Origin: Rhodoblastus sp963710275 | GTDB taxonomy: Bacteria > Pseudomonadota > Alphaproteobacteria > Rhizobiales > Beijerinckiaceae | Length of the DNA stretch: 64,000 nt | Direction: 5' to 3' | NCBI GenBank assembly: GCA_963710275.1 | Contig: CAVPZS010000008.1 | Span: forward strand, 372,001-436,000 | Notes under the pieces: generated by a model | Database searches by the model: none | Seen by the model: the letters and a program-made list of their open reading frames with translations, nothing else | What the model was told of the DNA's origin: nothing | Shown here: positions 1 to 6,803 of the stretch, piece by piece | Position numbering within the stretch: the first letter of the stretch is position 1 | Layout of the letters: each line of letters begins with the position of its first letter | Program-made: the position numbers and the translations under genes

Positions 1-134
1 CCCAACGGTTGGCCAGCGCCCGGCGATTCGCGGCGGCGCGGTCATTTCATAGGCAAAGGCGCATGTTCGCACAAGCGGGGGCCCAGCGACGCGCCCGCCA
101 CAGAAAATTAAAGTCTTTCGCTGATGATTAACGC

Positions 135-1586
135 ATGCCAACCACCTCCGCCGCCCCTTCATTTTCAACCGCGCCGTCGGCGCGGAAAACCGTCGGCATG
201 CAGGATTTCCTCCCCCTGCTCACGCCGCTCTTCGCATTTGCATTGGCGACCTTTTCGTCGGCGTCGCTGAACGATCCAGACACGTTCTGGCATCTGGCGG
301 CGGGCGAATGGATTTTCGCCCATGGCGTCCCGACCGCCGATCCATTTTCCTTTTCCATGCCCGGGGCGCCCTGGTCGGCGCATGAATGGCTGAGCGAAAT
401 CATTTTTTCCAGCGTTTACCGAATTGCCGGCTGGAGCGGCGTCGTCATGCTCACCGGGGCGGCTGTCGCCGCGGCCCTGCTGATTGTGACCCGCCGGGCC
501 GTCGCGCTTGGCCTCGGCGGAACGCCGCTGCTGGCGCTCATGATGGTCAGCCTGAGCCTGATTTCCGGCAGCCTGCTGGCGCGTCCGCATGTCTTCGGCC
601 TCGCCCTGCTGGCCGCCTGGGTCTCCGGCCTGCTGCGAGCGCGCGACGCGGACAGGGCGCCGCCCCTGGTCCTTGCTGCGTTGATGGGCCTTTGGGCGAA
701 CATGCACGCCAGCTTCCTGCTTGGGCTGGCCCTCGTCGGCCCCTTCGCGCTGGAGGCGATATTCGCCGCCCAGCCGCAACGCCGCGCGCGGATTTTTCGC
801 GACTGGGCGATTTTCGGACTTTGCGCCCTCGCCGCCTCGCTGCTCAATCCGCAAGGTTATGACGCCCTGCTCTATCCCGTCCGCGTCATGAACCAGACGA
901 TCCTGATGCAAATCACCGAATGGCGGCCAGCGAGCTTCGAGCATTTCGAGCCGATGGAGACAGCGCTTCTGGCCCTGCTCGGCCTGGCTTTTTTCACGCC
1001 GGTCAGGCTCGCGCCGTTCCGGCTCGCCATCCTTCTCGGTCTCGTTCACCTGGCCCTGCACCAAGGCCGTCAGCAAATGGTGCTGGCCATTGTCGCGCCT
1101 CTGTTGCTGGCCGGCCCGATGGCGGCGGCGTTCACTCACGCCCCGGACGCGCGCAAGGCTCTGAACGCCTTGGCCGCAAGGGCGGCGACCACGCTGGTGG
1201 TCGCCATGGTCGCCCTGCGCCTCGGCTTTCCCGTCCAGCGCGTCGACAGCCCGGCGGCGCCCATCTCCGCCCTCGCCTCCGTTCCCGCGGAAATCCGCGA
1301 AAGGCCGGTCCTGAACGATCTGTGCTTCGGCGGCTACCTGATCTTTTCGCATGTCCGGCCCTTCATCGACGGGCGAACCGATATGTACGGCGACGCCTTC
1401 ACCCAAAATTTCTTCGACATGACCGAGCCGAGGGAAGCGGCGCTGGATGCTGGACTGGCGAAATACGGCATCCAGTGGGCGATGTTTCCGCCGCAGAATC
1501 CGGTGGTCAAGCTTCTTGCGCGCAAGGCCGGCTGGACCAGAACCTACGCCAATTCCTTCGCCGTGGTCTTCGTCCGAAGCAACTGA
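135..1586 (+). CDS. polytopic membrane protein, function unknown
   Basis: This 483-residue protein is hydrophobic throughout, with roughly ten predicted membrane segments and a conserved-looking N-terminal motif DPDTFWHLAAGEW just after the first segment. That motif, followed by a WSAHEWLSE stretch, recalls membrane proteins of the GT-C glycosyltransferase type, where acidic residues in the first outer loop are functional, but I cannot assign a substrate. The C-terminal part after the last membrane segment (PFIDGRTDMYGD) looks soluble and periplasmic. The start is the ATG at 135; an internal ATG at 201 (MQDFLPLL) is an alternative that removes a Ser/Ala-rich N-terminus. It ends about 50 bp before the next plus-strand gene. 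Function is unassigned. Confidence 0.7.
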   Translation: MPTTSAAPSFSTAPSARKTVGMQDFLPLLTPLFAFALATFSSASLNDPDTFWHLAAGEWIFAHGVPTADPFSFSMPGAPWSAHEWLSEIIFSSVYRIAGWSGVVMLTGAAVAAALLIVTRRAVALGLGGTPLLALMMVSLSLISGSLLARPHVFGLALLAAWVSGLLRARDADRAPPLVLAALMGLWANMHASFLLGLALVGPFALEAIFAAQPQRRARIFRDWAIFGLCALAASLLNPQGYDALLYPVRVMNQTILMQITEWRPASFEHFEPMETALLALLGLAFFTPVRLAPFRLAILLGLVHLALHQGRQQMVLAIVAPLLLAGPMAAAFTHAPDARKALNALAARAATTLVVAMVALRLGFPVQRVDSPAAPISALASVPAEIRERPVLNDLCFGGYLIFSHVRPFIDGRTDMYGDAFTQNFFDMTEPREAALDAGLAKYGIQWAMFPPQNPVVKLLARKAGWTRTYANSFAVVFVRSN

Positions 1587-1633
1587 CGCAACGCCTCCGA
1601 TCTGCTAGGGTTCGCGGAGCTGGGGGGGCGCGC

Positions 1634-2389
1634 ATGGCCGACATCGCAGACATCGCCGACATCCTGGACGGCGCGGCGCGCCTCGGCGTCAGTCTTTCGC
1701 CGCTGGCGCAGCGCCATGGCCTGTCGCTCGCCGACGCCTATGCGGCGCAAAAAGAGCTGGTCGCGCGGCGTCTTTCGCGTGGCGAAGTGGTGGTCGGGCT
1801 CAAGATGGGCTTTACCAGCGAGGCCATGCGCCGGCAGATGGGCGTCGACCGTCCCAATATCGGCTGGCTGACCTCCGGCATGACCCTGACGGACGCATTG
1901 CCGGCCAAAATTTTCATCCATCCGCGCATCGAGCCCGAAGTGGCGGTCCTGCTCGGGCGCGACCTCGACGGTTCCGAGACTGTCGAACAGATCGCCGCTG
2001 GCGTCGCGGGCTATGCGCCGGCGATCGAAGTGGTCGATTCGCGCTTCCACGACTACAGATTCCACTGGCTCGACAATGTCGCCGACAATTCCTCCGCGGC
2101 CGGCTATTGCGTCGGTCCCTGGAAGCAAGGATGCGATGTCGCCGCGATCAAGGCGCGGCTGTGCCTTGACGGCGGGCAGGTGGACGAGGGGGAAAGCTCG
2201 GCCGTGATGGGGCATCCGCTGGCCGCCCTCGCCGAGGGCGCGCGGATCGCGGCGAGCCTTGGACAAAGGCTCCAGGCCGGGATGGTGATTTTGACCGGGG
2301 GCATTACGCGAGCCCATCCGATCGCGCCCGGCCAGAAGGCGACGGCCGAATTCGACGGTCTCGGGAGCGTCAGCCTGCTGGCCCGCTAA
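1634..2389 (+). CDS. 2-keto-4-pentenoate hydratase / 2-oxohex-3-enedioate decarboxylase family protein
   Basis: The 251-residue product belongs to the fumarylacetoacetate-hydrolase-like superfamily that includes MhpD and the 4-oxalocrotonate decarboxylases of catechol meta-cleavage. Family features seen are the GLKMGFTS stretch, the HPRIEPEVAVLL segment with its metal-binding glutamates, and the later EVVDSRF motif. The start is the ATG at 1634, following a G-rich stretch 5' of it; the open frame continues far upstream but only as a shadow of the preceding gene. No other meta-cleavage genes are adjacent, so the natural substrate is unknown and the enzyme could be a hydratase or a decarboxylase. 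Confidence 0.85.
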   Translation: MADIADIADILDGAARLGVSLSPLAQRHGLSLADAYAAQKELVARRLSRGEVVVGLKMGFTSEAMRRQMGVDRPNIGWLTSGMTLTDALPAKIFIHPRIEPEVAVLLGRDLDGSETVEQIAAGVAGYAPAIEVVDSRFHDYRFHWLDNVADNSSAAGYCVGPWKQGCDVAAIKARLCLDGGQVDEGESSAVMGHPLAALAEGARIAASLGQRLQAGMVILTGGITRAHPIAPGQKATAEFDGLGSVSLLAR

Positions 2390-2538
2390 ACTTGTTTGTG
2401 CGCCCATCCGGCTAACCCAGACACGCGCTACAACAGGATTTAGTGGAGAGCGAGACCGAGCCCCCGTGATCAGCCGCAATCGGCGGAAGCGGAAGGCGGC
2501 GATCCTGTGTCCGCAAGGGCTGCTTTGCGCCTCCCGCT

Positions 2539-2572
2539 CGTCATGCCCGGCCTTGTGCCGGGCATCCACGCC
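2539..2572 (+). repeat. dispersed palindromic repeat, unit 1 (upstream of GIY-YIG gene)
   Basis: A near-perfect hairpin with arms ATGCCCGGC (2543-2551) and GCCGGGCAT (2557-2565), followed by CCACGCC. Translated on the plus strand it reads MPGLVPGIHA, a signature of intergenic palindromes common in Rhizobiales genomes. The same unit recurs inverted at 2901-2935 and as an inverted pair at 39853-39935. Confidence 0.75.
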
Positions 2573-2587
2573 GAGCAATATCGAACC

Positions 2588-2875
2588 ATGCGGGGAGGAT
2601 GGGTTTATATCGTCACAAATCGGCCGAATGGCACGCTGTACACGGGCGTGACATCAAACTTGTCACGTCGGATTCATGAGCATCGAGAAGGCCTCATCGA
2701 CGGCTTTTCAAAGCGCTATGGTTTGAAGCTCCTCGTCTATTACGAACGGTACGAAACCATTACCGACGCCATCCAGCGCGAGAAAAACATGAAGCATTGG
2801 CCGCGCGCCTGGAAGGCGCGGCTCATTCTCGATTTCAACCCCGATTGGGACGACCTCCACGAGGACCTCGCGTAA
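2588..2875 (+). CDS. GIY-YIG domain nuclease, small single-domain type
   Basis: A 95-residue single-domain GIY-YIG protein of the UvrC N-terminal superfamily. It has the two-part signature as VYIV followed by YTGVTS, then the conserved Arg of RRIHEHR, a Tyr in YYERYE, and the Glu of AIQREKNMKHW, and it ends with the family-typical NPDWDDLHEDLA. I chose the ATG at 2588 because the in-frame sequence upstream (from 2507) encodes the palindromic repeat and not a domain. Stand-alone proteins of this kind are common in Rhizobiales and their cellular role is not established. The gene lies between two copies of the same palindrome in inverted orientation, which suggests it moves with or depends on that element. 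Confidence 0.85.
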   Translation: MRGGWVYIVTNRPNGTLYTGVTSNLSRRIHEHREGLIDGFSKRYGLKLLVYYERYETITDAIQREKNMKHWPRAWKARLILDFNPDWDDLHEDLA

Positions 2876-2900
2876 CACGCGATTTGATCAAGAAGCGGCG

Positions 2901-2935
2901 CGGCGTGGATGGCCGGGACAAGCCCGGCCATGACG
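2901..2935 (-). repeat. dispersed palindromic repeat, unit 2 (downstream of GIY-YIG gene)
   Basis: Hairpin with arms ATGGCCGGG (2909-2917) and CCCGGCCAT (2923-2931). Read on the minus strand it matches unit 1 (2539-2572) across about 34 bases with only a few compensated changes in the stem, so the two copies form an inverted pair around the GIY-YIG gene. Confidence 0.75.
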
Positions 2936-3114
2936 GCTCAGGGGCTTGGCATGCGCCCACTTGGCCTTTGATGGGTTCAATTGCCGGCGCAATGGCCGCT
3001 GATTGTTCACGATGAGACGCTCGCCAACCTCATCAAGAGGGTCGCCTTCGAGCCGATCTCTGCCATTGCATCGAGTGCGCGCCGCGTGGCTGCAAGAGCG
3101 AACGCGCCGCCCTA

Positions 3115-3145
3115 AACGAAAAGAGGCGGCCCGAAGGACCGCCTC
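3115..3145 (-). terminator. intrinsic terminator of the rpsB-tsf operon
   Basis: On the minus strand the stem GAGGCGGTCC / GGCCGCCTC closes a TTC-type loop and is followed by TTTTCGTTT. It lies 27 bp downstream of the tsf stop codon. Confidence 0.8.
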
Positions 3146-3171
3146 GCTTCCCTTGAAATCCGGCCAATAAC

Positions 3172-4101
3172 TCAGGCGTCGCCCGAGGCCACCGCCGCGA
3201 CTTCCGCCGCGAAATCCGATTCCTGCTTTTCGATGCCCTCGCCAAGCGCGTAACGGACAAAACCCTTCAGCGCCACCGGGGCGCCGACCGTCTTGGCCGC
3301 TTCCGCCACGGCCTGGGAGACCGTCTTGGCGTTGTCGTGAATATAGGGCTGCTCCAGCAGGGTGACTTCCTTGAAATAGGTCTTCAGGCCGGATTCGACG
3401 ATCTTTTCCAGCACATGCGCCGGCTTGCCGGCGTTCTTTTCGCGCAGCACGTTCTTTTCGCGCTCCAGCACCGCCGGGTCGATGCCGGTCGAATCGAGCG
3501 CCAGCGGGCCGGCGGCGGCGACATGCATGGCGATCTTGCGGCCGAGCTCGGTCAGCTGATCCTTGTCGCCGGTCGATTCCAGCGCGACGATGACGCCGAT
3601 CTTGCCGAGGCCGTCGCCGATCGAGTTATGCATATACTGGCCGATCACGCCCGCGGACACCGAGAGCGCGGCGACGCGGCGCAGGGTCATGTTCTCGCCG
3701 ATGGTGGCGATGGCGTTGGAAACGGCGTCCGCCACCGAGCCTGCGCCGCCGGGATAATGCTGGGCCTTAAGGGCTTCGACGTCCGTCTCGCCCTTTTCGA
3801 CCGCGACCAGCGCGATGGTCTTCACCAGGGCCTGGAATTCCTCGTTGCGGGCGACGAAGTCGGTTTCGGAATTGACCTCGACCACCACGCCGTTCTCGCC
3901 GCGGACGGCGATGCCGACCAGGCCCTCAGCCGCGACGCGGCCCGACTTCTTGGCGGCCTTGGCCAGACCCTTCTTGCGCAGCCAGTCGACAGCCGCCTCG
4001 ATGTCGCCGGCGGTTTCGTTGAGCGCGCCCTTGCAATCCATCATGCCCGCGCCGGTCTTCTCGCGCAGCTCCTTCACCATTGCGGCGGTGATATTGGCCA
4101 T
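3172..4101 (-). CDS. tsf: translation elongation factor Ts
   Basis: EF-Ts is the cytosolic guanine nucleotide exchange factor that reloads EF-Tu with GTP. The 309-residue product starts MANITAAMVKELREKTGAGM and carries the family signatures DCKGALNE and the TDFVARNEEF motif that contacts EF-Tu; length is normal for the family. The start is the ATG at 4101; the open frame extends 33 codons further upstream without EF-Ts similarity. It lies downstream of rpsB on the same strand (243 bp gap), the usual rpsB-tsf order, and a clear intrinsic terminator follows at 3115-3145. Confidence 0.97.
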   Translation of the reverse strand: MANITAAMVKELREKTGAGMMDCKGALNETAGDIEAAVDWLRKKGLAKAAKKSGRVAAEGLVGIAVRGENGVVVEVNSETDFVARNEEFQALVKTIALVAVEKGETDVEALKAQHYPGGAGSVADAVSNAIATIGENMTLRRVAALSVSAGVIGQYMHNSIGDGLGKIGVIVALESTGDKDQLTELGRKIAMHVAAAGPLALDSTGIDPAVLEREKNVLREKNAGKPAHVLEKIVESGLKTYFKEVTLLEQPYIHDNAKTVSQAVAEAAKTVGAPVALKGFVRYALGEGIEKQESDFAAEVAAVASGDA

Positions 4102-4344
4102 GAAACTTATCCTTCGAGGTTTGGCCGGCGCATCCGCGCCGCAGCCGTATGGAAATACCGGAAATGTGAAAATCCGACGACAGGGACGGCTCAAAGACAC
4201 GGCGCGCCAAGATGACCGGGCGCGCCTCTTTTCTGTTTACGTCCTCGCGTCGGCGCGGCCCAGGCCCGTCTCGGGACGGCGTCGATGGGCCGCCCTTTGG
4301 CGTTCGCTCCGGACAAAGGCTCAAGCCTTCGTCAGGATTTGGCG

Positions 4345-5349
4345 TTACGCGGCGACGAGGCTGCGCGCCTGATCGACCCAGCCCGAGACGCGGCCGTTGA
4401 GCTTCAGCTCGCCGTCGAGCTTGGCGGCGTCCTCGGCGGTCATGGCGGCGAGCTGCCAATAATGGAACACGCCAGCGTCGTTGAGCTTCTTCACGGCCTG
4501 CGGGCCGGCGCCGCTCAGCTTGGCGAGGTCGTCGGGCGCGCCGCGCGGGGCGGACAGCAGTTCGAACGCCTCGGCCGGGGTTTCGGCGACGGCGGTTTCC
4601 GCCGGCAGCTCGACGGCGACCGGGGCTTCCATGGCGCCCATGTCGACGCCCATCGAGCCCTGGCTGCGCGAAATGCCGTCGAGAGCGGCGCGGGCGAACA
4701 GGTCGCAATAGAGCGCGATGGCGCGGCCGGCGTCGTCATTGCCCGGGATCGGGAAGGTGATGCCATCGGGATCGCAATTGGTGTCGAGGATGGCGGCGAC
4801 GGGAATGTGCAGGCGGGCCGCTTCCTGGATCGCCAGCTGTTCCTTGTTGGTGTCGATGACGAAGATCAGGTCGGGCGTGCCGCCCATGTCCTTGATGCCG
4901 CCGAGCGCCTTTTCGAGCTTGTCGCGCTCGCGCGACATCATCAGGCGCTCTTTCTTGGTGAGGCCGGCGGCGCCGGCGCCGAGCTGGTCGTCGAGCTTGC
5001 GCAGGCGGGAGATCGAGCCGGAAATGGTCTTCCAGTTGGTCAGCATGCCGCCGAGCCAGCGGGAGTTGATGTAATATTGCGCCGAACGCTTGGCGGCGTC
5101 GGCGATCTGCTCCTGCGCCTGGCGCTTGGTGCCGACGAACAGCACGCGGCCGCCCTTGGCCACCGTGTCGGACACGGCCTTCAGCGCCTGATGCAGCAGG
5201 GGCACGGTCTGGGCGAGGTCGATGACGTGGATGTTGTTGCGGACGCCGAAAATATAGGGAGCCATCTTCGGGTTCCAGCGATGCGACTGGTGGCCGAAAT
5301 GAGCGCCGGATTCGAGCAGGCTGCGCATGGTGAAATCGGGAAGCGCCAT
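4345..5349 (-). CDS. rpsB: 30S ribosomal protein S2 with C-terminal helix-hairpin-helix extension
   Basis: Residues 1-230 are a canonical S2 (MALPDFTMRSLLESGAHFGH, then NNIHVIDL, RWLGGMLTN, and the IPVAAILDTNCDP segment), part of the small-subunit body beside S1. The 334-residue product is about 90 residues longer than E. coli S2. The extra part has an Ala/Pro/Glu-rich linker and then a domain beginning PDDLAKLSGAGPQAVKKLND, which resembles the helix-hairpin-helix-like modules appended to several alphaproteobacterial proteins. The start is the ATG at 5349. It is first in an operon with tsf and about 240 bp from the divergent hydrolase gene. Confidence 0.97.
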   Translation of the reverse strand: MALPDFTMRSLLESGAHFGHQSHRWNPKMAPYIFGVRNNIHVIDLAQTVPLLHQALKAVSDTVAKGGRVLFVGTKRQAQEQIADAAKRSAQYYINSRWLGGMLTNWKTISGSISRLRKLDDQLGAGAAGLTKKERLMMSRERDKLEKALGGIKDMGGTPDLIFVIDTNKEQLAIQEAARLHIPVAAILDTNCDPDGITFPIPGNDDAGRAIALYCDLFARAALDGISRSQGSMGVDMGAMEAPVAVELPAETAVAETPAEAFELLSAPRGAPDDLAKLSGAGPQAVKKLNDAGVFHYWQLAAMTAEDAAKLDGELKLNGRVSGWVDQARSLVAA

Positions 5350-5591
5350 AACATTATTCTCCGGTTGAGCCTCCGCGGACCATGGGCTGGATAGCCAGCC
5401 ACCGGAGCATGACCTTGAAGCAGGCCACGCGACACGTCCGCGTGCGGGATGGACGGTCCGCATATACCAGAGGGAAGGGTTTGGCAAGGCGGGCGAGGGA
5501 GAAAACGGCATTTCCGCCAGCATCCCCCGGGGCAAGGCTTGCGCTGAACCCGGCCTCGGCGGATAGTCTGCCTCGAAATTGACGAGGCGCC

Positions 5592-6467
5592 ATGCCCTCC
5601 CTGCGTTTGATCCTGTTCTGCCTGCTGGGCGCCGTCGTCGCCGTCCCGATCCTGGCGTGGTTCGCCGGTTCGGCCATGGTCTGGGGACGCGCCCCCAGCC
5701 CGCCGTTCGCCGCAACGCCTCCGGCGCAGGTCCTCGCCCTGACCGCCGCTGATGGCGTGGCCCTTGGGGCGACCTATTGGCCGGGCCGCAGGGCCGATTC
5801 GCCCGGCATTCTGCTGATGCACGGCATCTACGCCTCCCGGCAGGCCTACGCGGCGCAGGCGGCCTGGCTTTCGCAGCAGGGTTTTGGCGTGCTGACGATC
5901 GATCTGCGCGGCCACGGCGATTCCGCGTCCGCCGCGCATAGCTTCGGGTGGACGGAATCGCGCGACGCGCGCGCCGGCTTTGGATGGCTCAAGACCCGCC
6001 AGCAGGGCGCGCCCGTCGGCGTGATCGGCATATCGCTTGGCGGCGCCGCAGCCTTGATCGGCGACGACGGCCCCCTCCCCGCGCAAGCCTTCGTGCTGGT
6101 GTGCGTCTATTCCGACATTGACAACGCCATACGCAACCGCGTCGCCGCCGTGGCGCCGGAGCCCTTTCCGACCCTGCTGACGCCCTTGCTGAAATACCAG
6201 TCCTATCAGCGGTTCGGCGTTGCGCCGGAAAAATTGCGCCCGATCGAAGGCCTGCGAAAGGTGACGTCGCCGGCGCTGATCGTCGGCGGCGGCGCGGATA
6301 GCTTCACGCCTCCGGAAGAAAGCCGCGCCATGTTTTCCGCCGCGGGCGGCGCGAAGGAATTGTTGCTGCTTGACGGCATGGATCACGCGAAGGCGACCTG
6401 GGCGGATACCGCGGCCTATCGCGAGAGGCTGAAGGCGTTCTTCACCGCCGCGCTCGGGGCGCCCTGA
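5592..6467 (+). CDS. alpha/beta-hydrolase, membrane-anchored
   Basis: The 291-residue protein has an N-terminal hydrophobic segment (about residues 5-27) likely to anchor it in the inner membrane, then an alpha/beta-hydrolase fold. Visible elements are the oxyanion-region LLMHGIYAS, LRGHGDS, the nucleophile elbow GISLGG, the acid-containing strand VGGGADSFTPPEES, and the C-terminal histidine in DGMDHAKA. The start is the ATG at 5592 with GAGGCGCC just upstream. Substrate is not deducible. The gene is convergent with dnaE, and the space between them holds a parS element. Confidence 0.8.
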   Translation: MPSLRLILFCLLGAVVAVPILAWFAGSAMVWGRAPSPPFAATPPAQVLALTAADGVALGATYWPGRRADSPGILLMHGIYASRQAYAAQAAWLSQQGFGVLTIDLRGHGDSASAAHSFGWTESRDARAGFGWLKTRQQGAPVGVIGISLGGAAALIGDDGPLPAQAFVLVCVYSDIDNAIRNRVAAVAPEPFPTLLTPLLKYQSYQRFGVAPEKLRPIEGLRKVTSPALIVGGGADSFTPPEESRAMFSAAGGAKELLLLDGMDHAKATWADTAAYRERLKAFFTAALGAP

Positions 6468-6492
6468 GCGCGCCGATGTCGCCTGACGTCCA

Positions 6493-6775
6493 GGACACGC
6501 CCAGGTTGCGCCTCGTTTTGAGCGGCGGCAAAATCAGGAAACAGGAAAAAAACAGGAAAAAACACGCCGATTCCTGTCGTTTTCTGCAAAAAAGCGCGTG
6601 TTTTCGTTCGCTTTCGGCCCGTTTCGACGCACTCAACCCCCAGGTTGCGCTTCATGCCGCGCCCTGAAAAACACAATGATTTCAAACGATAATTCGCAAT
6701 TGTTTCACGTGGAACATAACAGGAACATTGAAACGGCCAAATTCGGCAAAGATTCCTGTTTTACTTTTTGAATTG
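6493..6775 (-). repeat. parS-containing intergenic element, copy 1 (inverted relative to copy 2)
   Basis: Read on the minus strand, this roughly 283-bp intergenic stretch aligns co-linearly with 21151-21432 on the plus strand. Shared landmarks, in order, are ATTC-AAAAAGT, a TTTGGCC block, the GTTC-N7-GTTC motif fused to parS, TTTGAAATC, GCAACCT, an A/T-rich tract, and finally CGCAACCT followed by GCGTGTCC. The block around parS is nearly identical; the rest is diverged but ordered and equally long. It fills the 336-bp gap between the 3' ends of the convergent hydrolase and dnaE genes. No ORF is credible here. Confidence 0.75.
6701..6716 (+). promoter_or_regulatory. parS: parS site (ParB-binding centromere site)
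   Basis: TGTTTCACGTGGAACA matches the chromosomal parS consensus (TGTTTCACGTGAAACA with the common G variant found in Bacillus parS) at all conserved positions. ParB nucleates at such sites, which cluster near the replication origin in most bacteria. The identical 16-mer occurs on the opposite strand at 21209-21224. Confidence 0.9.
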
Positions 6776-6803
6776 GTTTTCCTGCCCGGACGGGAAGCGT
6801 CGC

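Noticed and set aside
1..134. Possible gene end or start in the first 134 bp.
   Set aside because: No frame with recognisable protein. Too short to judge.
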